A stretch of DNA of 64,000 nucleotides from contig CM055312.2 in the NCBI GenBank assembly GCA_029255685.2, positions 53,106,202 to 53,170,201 of the forward strand, given 5' to 3'. Below are positions 57,917 through 64,000 of the stretch, one piece after another. How positions within the stretch are numbered: the stretch's first letter is position 1; the number at the start of each line of letters is the position of its first letter. Position numbers and translations under genes: made by a program. This DNA comes from Silene conica (lineage: Eukaryota; Streptophyta; Magnoliopsida; Caryophyllales; Caryophyllaceae). Under the pieces are notes generated by a model that saw nothing but the letters and a program-made list of their open reading frames with translations, did no database searches and was not told the origin of the DNA.

Positions 57917-60900
57917 ATGAAGTACGGGTTTTGGAATGTCCGGGGAATGAATGATAGGAATAAACAACGTTTTGTGAATAATTTTTTGTTACAGTACATT
58001 TTTGATTTCTATGAATTACTAGAGACTAAAATAAAGCCTAAGAATCAGTTAAGAACCACACAACTGTTCAATAATTGGAGTATTACTACAAACTCAGTTT
58101 GTCATCCAGGAGAACGAATTTGGGTGCTATGGAATTATAATGTGGTGGATGTTCAAGCCTTAGAATATGATGTACAATTCATTCATTTGAAGATCATGAG
58201 CAAACAAACTAGATTGGGGATGTATGTGACTTACGTCTATGCATTCAATGAAGATAGAGATAGGGACTCCCGTTGGCAAAATCTGGGCAGATTAGCAGGT
58301 ATTGTGACTGATAGTTGGATCATAGAAGGGAATTTCAATTGTGTGTTAACTACTAGTGAAAGAGTTGGTGGTAGGTTCAATCAAGGAGCTGCAGACAATT
58401 TCCTACAGTGTATGAAACAATGTGAGGTTATGGAGTGCCCATCTAATGGGGCGTACTATACTTGGAAAACCAAGCAATGTCCTCAAGATAGAGTTTATAG
58501 TAGGTTGGATAGGTGCCTAGTCAATCAGGAATGGCTCAATCAGTATGAGGAATATGTGGCTACCTTTTTACCAGAGGGGGGCTTTGACCACACACCATGT
58601 GTGGTACAGAGTCAGCAGCAAAACAGCAGATCCAATAGGCCATTCAAGTATTATAACATGTGGAGTAAGGCATCCCAGTTCCATGAGATAGTGCAGGCAA
58701 ACTGGGGGACTGATATACGGGGAACCAACATGTATAGACTGGTGCAGTATTTAAAGGGGTTAAAATCAGCACTTAAGACACTGAACAAGGAGTCCTATTC
58801 AGATATTGAGCAAAGAACGGGGGTGGCACAGGTTAAACTCATGGAGATACAAAAAGAATTAGGGTGTAACCCTCATAACAACCACCTGGTACAGCAGGAA
58901 TGTGAAGTTAGACATCAGTATAGGCATTTGTATGCAGCACAGATGGAATATTTGCAACAAAAAACAAAAATGCAATGGGCACAAGAAGCTGATGACAATA
59001 CCAAATACTTTCATGGTATGCTCAAATCTAGAAGAAAACTTAATCATGTATACTAGATTAAAGATGCAGCAGGGACAGTGAGGGAAACACAGCAAGAGAT
59101 TCAGGACAGCTTCCTTGATTTCTATCAAAAACTGTTAGGGTCTAACAAACCAACTACTATGGTGAGCAAAAGAGTAGTGCATCAAGGGCCTTTGTATAAT
59201 CAACATCATAGTCAGCTCTTAATGCAACCAGTGACAGATGAGGAAATCAAGTCAACAATGTTCAGTATACCCAATGAGAAAGCCCCAGGGCCTGATGGCT
59301 ATTCTAGCAAAATTTTTAAAGATAGCTGGGAAATAGTGGGGTCAGATGTGTGTAAGGCCATTAAGGAGTTCTTCACAAATGGTAGATTACTTAAACAGCT
59401 GAATACCACTCATATCACACTGATTCCCAAGGTGGATAACCCCATGAAAGTTACTCAGTTCAGGCCAATAGCATGTTGCAATGTCGTCTCCAAATGCATA
59501 TCCAAACTGCTTTGACTGCCTCAGATCATTGCCAACACTCAGAGTGGTTCATCAGGGGTAGACATATCCAAGAAAACATACCGATATTCCAAGACCTGGT
59601 CAAATTGTATAGGAGGAACGCAGTATCATCCAGATGCCTTTTTAAAGTGGATTTACAGAAAGAATATGACTCAATAGAATGGAGTTTTCTTTTTCAGATG
59701 CTCCATTATTTAAATTTTCCCCCACATGTCATACAAATGCTGGAAGAATGTGTGACTACACCTACTTATACTCTCAACCTTAATAGGGATAGCTTTGGAT
59801 TCTTCAAAGGTAAAAGAGGGCTTAGACAGGTAAAAGAGGGCTTAGACAGGGTGACCCACTGTCCCATCTTTTATTCACTATATGTATGGAATACCTCTCT
59901 AGGCTATTGAATCATACCACCTCAATAATGAAATTCAAATTCCATCCTTTATGCAAAGCCATGAAACTGCATCATCTAATGTTTGCGGATTATCTTCTAC
60001 TGTTCTCTAAAGGAGATGTGAACTCTATCATGATCATATTAAGAACTTTTGCCACATTCTCTAAAGCCTCAGGCCTCTAGATGAGCCAAGGGAAAACAAA
60101 TGTGTACTTCAATGGAGTTCCTGAGGGAGTGAAGCAACAAATTGTGCAGGTTTCAGGTTGTGTGGAGGGAAAGATGTCATTTAAATACCTAGGAGTGCCT
60201 ATCAAACCTACTAAACTAACCATGCAAGATTGTCAACCACTAATGGATAAGGTGCTGAACAGAATAAGAGGGCTAGGCACAAGAAAGCTTCTTATGCTGG
60301 AAGACTTTTCTTGATAAGGTCAGTGCTAAAGACTTTGCATTCTTATTGGGCTTCAATTTTTATTCTTCCTAAGGTTGTGACCCAGAGAATAGAGGTGGTG
60401 TGTAGAAATTATCTGTGGGATGGAGGCACAGAATACATGAGATCACCTCCTGTGGCTTGGAACAAAATATGTACCAGCAAGAAGGAGGGGGGGGTCTAGG
60501 CCTTAAAAATGAGAGCTCCTGGAACAAGGCTGCGATAGGTAAGCTAGTATGGTGGGTGTACTGTCATCCCACAAAACTTTGGGTACAGTGGATACAAAGT
60601 AATTATTTAAAAGGAGGGAACTGGCTAGAGTATCAACCCCCAAGGGATACTAGCTGGACTTGGTCGAAGATATGCAAAGTAAGGGATGCATTGAAGGAGG
60701 GAATTTTGCAGAACGAATGGCAACCTATTCCTGGCAAAGTTTACACTTTGCAAAAAGGGTATCACTGGCCTAGCAATGAGCAACAACAGGTAGAATGACA
60801 CTCCAACATATGGAACAAATGGACCATCCCAAAACATGCGTTAATTAACTGGGTGTATTATCACAAAGGGCTGAACACAAGGGATAAATTGGCAAGATGG

Positions 60901-61287
60901 GGTATCACCACAGAGACTAACTGCTGCATATGTGATCAGGCACCTGACACTAGCCAACATCTTTTCTTCAGCTGTCCATATTCTTCGTTGATCATTAGTA
61001 GCTTGACTGATTGGCTAGGGGTGAGAATACCCATTGCTGGAACTTTAGAATGGAGGCGGACTAAGAGGTATACCAGACTTAAGGGAGGAACTATAGACAG
61101 CATTATTAATGCTACGGTTTACCATATATGGCAACAGAGAAACTGTAGTAGAGTGGAGGGAGTTCTGGCCACACCCAAGAGATGTTTTCAGATGATTAAG
61201 CAGGACATCCTGCAACGGATAGCATACAAGCTATCAGGAACGCTGACAAGGAAGGATAGCAGATGGATTGAGAAATTAAGAAGTTAG
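57917..61287 (+). pseudogene. LINE ORF2, endonuclease, reverse transcriptase, zf-RVT
   Basis: ATG 57917 opens an APE-type endonuclease (FWNVRGMND, LLETK, then EGNFN in place of the usual GDFN, and FDHTP at the end). A TAG at 59054 replaces the tryptophan expected in the VYWIKD-type motif. RT follows with NEKAPGPDGYSSKIFKD and TLIPKVDNPMKVTQFRPIAC, a broken central part, and FADYLLLFSKGD, where the catalytic FADD has lost its second aspartate. A 20-bp tandem duplication at 59810-59849 shifts the frame in the LRQGDPLS motif. The C-terminal zf-RVT domain (TNCCICDQAPDTSQHLFFSC) is present at about 60920-60980. Nicks target DNA and primes cDNA when intact. Confidence 0.88.
59810..59849 (+). repeat. 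20-bp tandem duplication in LINE RT
   Basis: gtaaaagagggcttagacag occurs twice in tandem, directly before the GDPLS-coding bases. The extra copy shifts the frame by 20 bases. Confidence 0.95.
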
Positions 61288-61567
61288 TCTTAGTTAGCAT
61301 TATGAAATATGGTCTGATGTAATGTGATACTTGTTTGAACAAACTGGATGTAGATAGTTCTTAATTGATTCTAATATATTTTACATTTTCCCAAAAAAAA
61401 AAGATCGCTGACGAACTTTGAGATATGCTAGTTAGAGCGAAAGTTAGATTAGTTTTGTCTCTAGGCGAATAGCGGACCAAAAGGACCTTTTCACTACCCA
61501 CAAGTCAACCCTTAGATAATCTTGAGTTTTGTTCCTAATCTTAAAGCCATGGTGAACCGACGATCCT

Positions 61568-61569
<2 letters not shown>

Positions 61570-61599
<30 letters not shown>
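61570..61599 (+). repeat. (CT)n microsatellite
   Basis: About 15 CT units in the last part of the solo LTR. Confidence 0.95.
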
Positions 61600-61603
<4 letters not shown>

Positions 61604-61849
61604 GTTTTTCTCTTGCTATTTTATTCTCTTTCCCTTATCTCGTTAGTTATTAGATAAATCAAACAAACACCCCCCATTTGGTTACTTTGATAGACTTAAT
61701 TAGTTTATAGGATTCCCTTCTCCATGTGGATTTGATACCCGGCTGCCTCTGCAACAGTTAGTTAGAACCAGTTGGTTTTATTTTTGATATGGTTGTGACA
61801 GCCATATCAGTAGCAACTAGCAAGTAACAACAGAGAAGCTTGCACTATG

Positions 61850-62717
61850 TTCAAACGAAGACTCGATAAACAATTTAGGATAAAAGGTTTGGGAAGACTC
61901 AAGTACTTTTTGGGTATTGAGGTAGCACAAAGTTCGAAGGGATTATTCCTTAATCAAAGGAAATATGCCCTCGGGATAATTGAGGAAGCAGGACAGTCGA
62001 ATGCCAAGTCGGTTCATACACTGATAGAGCAACATCATAACTTAGTTTTAGCAGGAGGCGAGTTGTTGAAAGACGCATTGCAGTATAGAAGAGTTGTGGG
62101 AAGACTTATTTATTTAACAATTACACGACCGGATCTCGTGAATGTCGTGCACATCCGCTCACAATTTGTTCATGAATCGAGGAAGGAACATCGGGATGGA
62201 GCTATGCGAGTGATTCGATATTTGAAAATGAATCCAAGCAAGGGTATTACAATCAATGCGGATTCAAAGTTACAGCTGGCAGCTTTTTGTGATTCGGATT
62301 ATGTGACTTGCCCTCTAACGAGAAGGTCTCTAAGCGAATATTTTGTTTCTTTAGGAGGATCCCCGGTGTCCTTGGCGAGCTAAGAAACAAGTAACAGTGG
62401 CAAAATCTACGGCCGAAGCAGATTATCGTGCCATGGCCGCGGTAACAAGTGAATTGATTTGGCTAAAATATTTTCTGGGTTCTTTGGGCGTCTTTCATAC
62501 GCAGTCAATTAACTTGTTTTGTGACAATCAAGCCGCTATTCACATCGCAAAAACCCGGTGTTTCGTTCGACAATACCTGGTGAACAAGACCATTAGTACA
62601 CTACACATTCAGAGCAAAGAACAGGTTGCAGACCTATTCACCAAGGCTTTAAGAGGAGAAGCTTTTGAACACCTTCAACGCAAGTTGGGACTCGGACTAG
62701 CAAGCGTTCCAACTTGA
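61850..62717 (+). pseudogene. Copia-1 reverse transcriptase end and RNase H
   Basis: Resumes the Copia-1 polymerase after the solo LTR: RLKYFLGIEVAQSSKGLFLN, YRRVVGRLIYLTITRPDLV, AAFCDSDYVTC, then after a frameshift near 62370 STAEADYRAMAAVTSELIWL, LFCDNQAAIHIA and EQVADLFTKAL. These are the RT thumb, connection and RNase H motifs of plant Copia elements of the Ale/Retrofit kind. RNase H catalytic residues are visible, but the polymerase is cut in two and frameshifted. It ends 15 bp before the purine-rich tract. Confidence 0.9.
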
Positions 62718-62731
62718 GTGGGAGTGAAAAA
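62717..62731 (+). other. polypurine tract of Copia-1
   Basis: gagtgggagtgaaaa lies just after the RNase H stop and before the 3' LTR. Confidence 0.7.
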
Positions 62732-62942
62732 ATATTGTGTCAATTTGTATATATTGTTAGTCAATATTGTTAGCTGTATATTAGGAAGAGATTTTATCGG
62801 TCAAATTTTCTAGGTAATTAGTTACCTAAAATATTGGGGGTAGAGTTGTATATATGTACGAATGGTCTGAAAATATTGGGGGTAGACAATATTAAGAAAT
62901 CATTCTCGAATTGTCATCTTCACGTCTCTCATCTCATATTCA
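62732..62942 (+). repeat. Copia-1 3' LTR
   Basis: About 210 bp from atattgtgtcaatttg to catctcatattca. It matches all pieces of the split 5' LTR and includes an internal duplication (aaaatattgggggtaga twice) not seen in the 5' copy. AAAAG at 62943-62947 matches 10969-10973. Confidence 0.8.
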
Positions 62943-63189
62943 AAAAGAGGAAGATTGTGTAACTGTGTTCAAGGAAAAGAAGGAAAGCATTGATTCTAAT
63001 TTTTATTTTATTTTTATGATGAGCGAAAACAAGGGTAATAATGGAGTGACATCCTCCCTCCCTAGAGTGTTTTTCTAACATAATTTTTTTTGGATCTTTT
63101 GATCTATGCTTCACATTCTTTCTTGCCGCCCTTTAATCATCACTTTCATAAATTTGACAGTCAGAAGAATTATTTGATGTTTTACGCAC

Positions 63190-63420
63190 CTATTTGACAT
63201 TATTTAGTTGTTCATCATCTATCAAATCTTTTGTGAGGTAAAGAAAAGAGTTAGGTTGATAGTTGATCCTTTCTCTTGAATAACCATAGAGTAATACTCC
63301 AAAACTTAAGATGAAGGATTTAAATAAGATAACACTTTCTAGAATGGAGATCTTAAAGTTCTCAGAGAGAGTCAGATCAAAGAATAGTTTGAGTAAAGGG
63401 TCTCCAAGGTCCACGGACAA
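63190..63420 (-). CDS. unrecognised open frame, possible exon
   Basis: Minus-strand frame of 76 codons with non-repetitive composition (e.g. YSRERINYQPNSFLYLTKDL near the C-terminus). It has no ATG at the upstream end, no recognised domain and no visible splice context. It could be an exon of a host gene interrupted by Copia-1 or simply a chance ORF. Confidence 0.2.
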   Translation of the reverse strand: MSVDLGDPLLKLFFDLTLSENFKISILESVILFKSFILSFGVLLYGYSRERINYQPNSFLYLTKDLIDDEQLNNVK

Positions 63421-63640
63421 GCTACATATAGGTGGTGGGCTGGTACCGGATCTGGAAGATCATTGTGGTTGAACGTTGAACTTGTGACATCGCGGACACA
63501 GGGAGTGCAAACAATTAGGAAGAAGTTGTATATTTATCTATTTTGAAAATTGTTGTCAAAAAAAAAAAAAAATCTAATTTGAAAATTTAATATGCACAAG
63601 AAAAACCCCTTGCTCATTCTCAATACCTATGTTTCATCAA

Positions 63641-63766
63641 TTATAAAATAAATAATAAATATATCCTCACATAAATGTTAATGGTGTTTAAAAAGCTAAT
63701 TAATTATAAAATAAATAATAAATATATCCTCACATAAATGCTAATGGTGTTTAAAAACCTAATTAA
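63641..63766 (+). repeat. 63-bp tandem duplication
   Basis: Two adjacent units starting ttataaaataaataataaat differ at only a few bases. Confidence 0.93.
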
Positions 63767-64000
63767 GCAGAGGGTATAAATGAAATAAAAATAGATCTAA
63801 TAAGGCGGAATAAACAAACTACTTTGTTTCTTATTAGAAAATAAATATCGTAATATTGTCAAAGTATGAATCAATAATACCTTACAAAATAAATTTAACA
63901 AATTGTACAAGTACAATTGTATTGTGGCTCCGTCTTGAGATAAAACCCTCTATCGATAGTTCACTACAGTGAGATTTTCTTGTGGTGTTTTGTTAACAAA

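Larger units (their letters stand above)
56608..61401 (+). mobile_element. L1-type LINE retrotransposon
   Basis: Nearly full-length non-LTR element with ORF1 (gag-like, zinc knuckle), ORF2 (endonuclease, RT, zinc-binding tail) and an A-tail at 61393-61402. AGATCG at 56602-56607 recurs at 61402-61407, a likely short target duplication. It lies inside the solo LTR, whose sequence resumes with ctgacgaactttgag. Frameshifts and stops make it inactive. Confidence 0.88.
47600..61809 (+). mobile_element. solo LTR of a TGATGCG-type element, interrupted
   Basis: Pieces 47600-48408, 56482-56607 and 61408-61809 form one LTR of about 1.34 kb from TGATGCGTGC to GCCATATCA. It is flanked by GTAGT (47595-47599) and GTAGC (61810-61814), a 5-bp TSD with one mismatch, inside the Copia-1 RT. 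No internal region accompanies it, so it is a solo LTR. The ends resemble those of the element nested in it (TGATACG to GGTATCA). It contains seven CTCGATCGAG-type palindromes at 47870-48050 and a (CT)15 run. Confidence 0.75.
10974..62942 (+). mobile_element. Copia-1, a short-LTR Copia element expanded by nested insertions
   Basis: The outer element of the nest. Its 3' LTR (62732-62942, about 210 bp) matches scattered pieces at 10974-11044, 13397-13404, 19452-19490, about 19710-19729 and 25984-26037, which together make up one 5' LTR. Gag and protease lie at 26101-27426, reverse transcriptase at 47288-47594 and RNase H at 61850-62717, all in the right order and orientation. AAAAG is present at 10969-10973 and 62943-62947 as a possible TSD. 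It would require LTRs starting ATATTGTG rather than TG, so the exact edge is uncertain. The short LTR, the gag type and the [13 protein letters not shown] motif suggest an Ale/Retrofit-like lineage (inference). The integrase is missing. Confidence 0.8.
62943..64000. other. right flanking DNA of Copia-1
   Basis: AT-rich DNA outside the nest. It contains a 76-codon minus-strand open frame (63190-63420, without an ATG at its start), a 14-base A-run near 63560 and a 63-bp tandem duplication. No gene could be assigned. Confidence 0.5.

Overview
The window looks like repeat-rich nuclear DNA of a flowering plant, probably a eudicot; the species cannot be read from the sequence. The reasons are plant-type Ty1/copia and Ty3/chromovirus polyproteins, an L1-type LINE, Helitron, hAT and PIF/Harbinger termini, tRNA-derived primer-binding sites, and one clear plant peptide-hormone gene. 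I saw no rRNA, no functional tRNA gene, no CRISPR array and no organellar or bacterial operon. All TE boundaries below were found by eye, by matching termini and target-site duplications (TSDs).

Layout. 1-1757: the 3' part and a long LTR of a gag-type Copia relative. 1758-6670: a decayed Ty3 chromovirus (A) with its downstream LTR. 6671-8505: a second truncated chromovirus fragment (B). 8506-10973: the only stretch that looks like ordinary host DNA. It carries a minus-strand gene at 9795-10118 for a C-terminally encoded peptide (CEP) precursor with a TATA box upstream. 10974-62942: one short-LTR Copia element (Copia-1) expanded to about 52 kb by nested insertions. 62943-64000: flanking AT-rich DNA.

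Nesting inside Copia-1. Its 5' LTR (10974-26037) is broken by a minus-strand Helitron (11045-13396), a hAT element (13405-19451, itself holding a MULE with a possible gene fragment, a MITE and Helitron ends), a TRIM-like solo LTR (19496-19709) and a further Helitron region (19730-25983) containing a 2.55-kb solo LTR. Its gag/protease remnant (26101-27426) is followed by a rearranged gag-only Copia (Copia-2, 27415-47287). Copia-2 holds a chromovirus-type LTR and a complete Copia-3 (34366-43250, TSD GTTAA). The Copia-1 reverse transcriptase is split by a solo LTR (47600-61809, TSD GTAGT/GTAGC). That LTR contains a gag-only non-autonomous LTR element (48409-56476, TSD ATAAC), which in turn contains a PIF/Harbinger derivative (55088-56310, TSD TTA). 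It also contains an L1 LINE (56608-61401). The Copia-1 RNase H and 3' LTR close the series at 62942.

The genes do not form a pathway. The CEP gene is the only likely functional host gene; every transposon polyprotein has stops, frameshifts or lost catalytic residues. Most worth following up are the CEP gene, the LTR of Copia-3 that has swallowed a second copy of its own polypurine tract and LTR start, the palindromic CTCGATCGAG / GGTCGATCGACC clusters shared by unrelated element families, a hairpin conserved just before the polypurine tract, and gag-only elements of two superfamilies.
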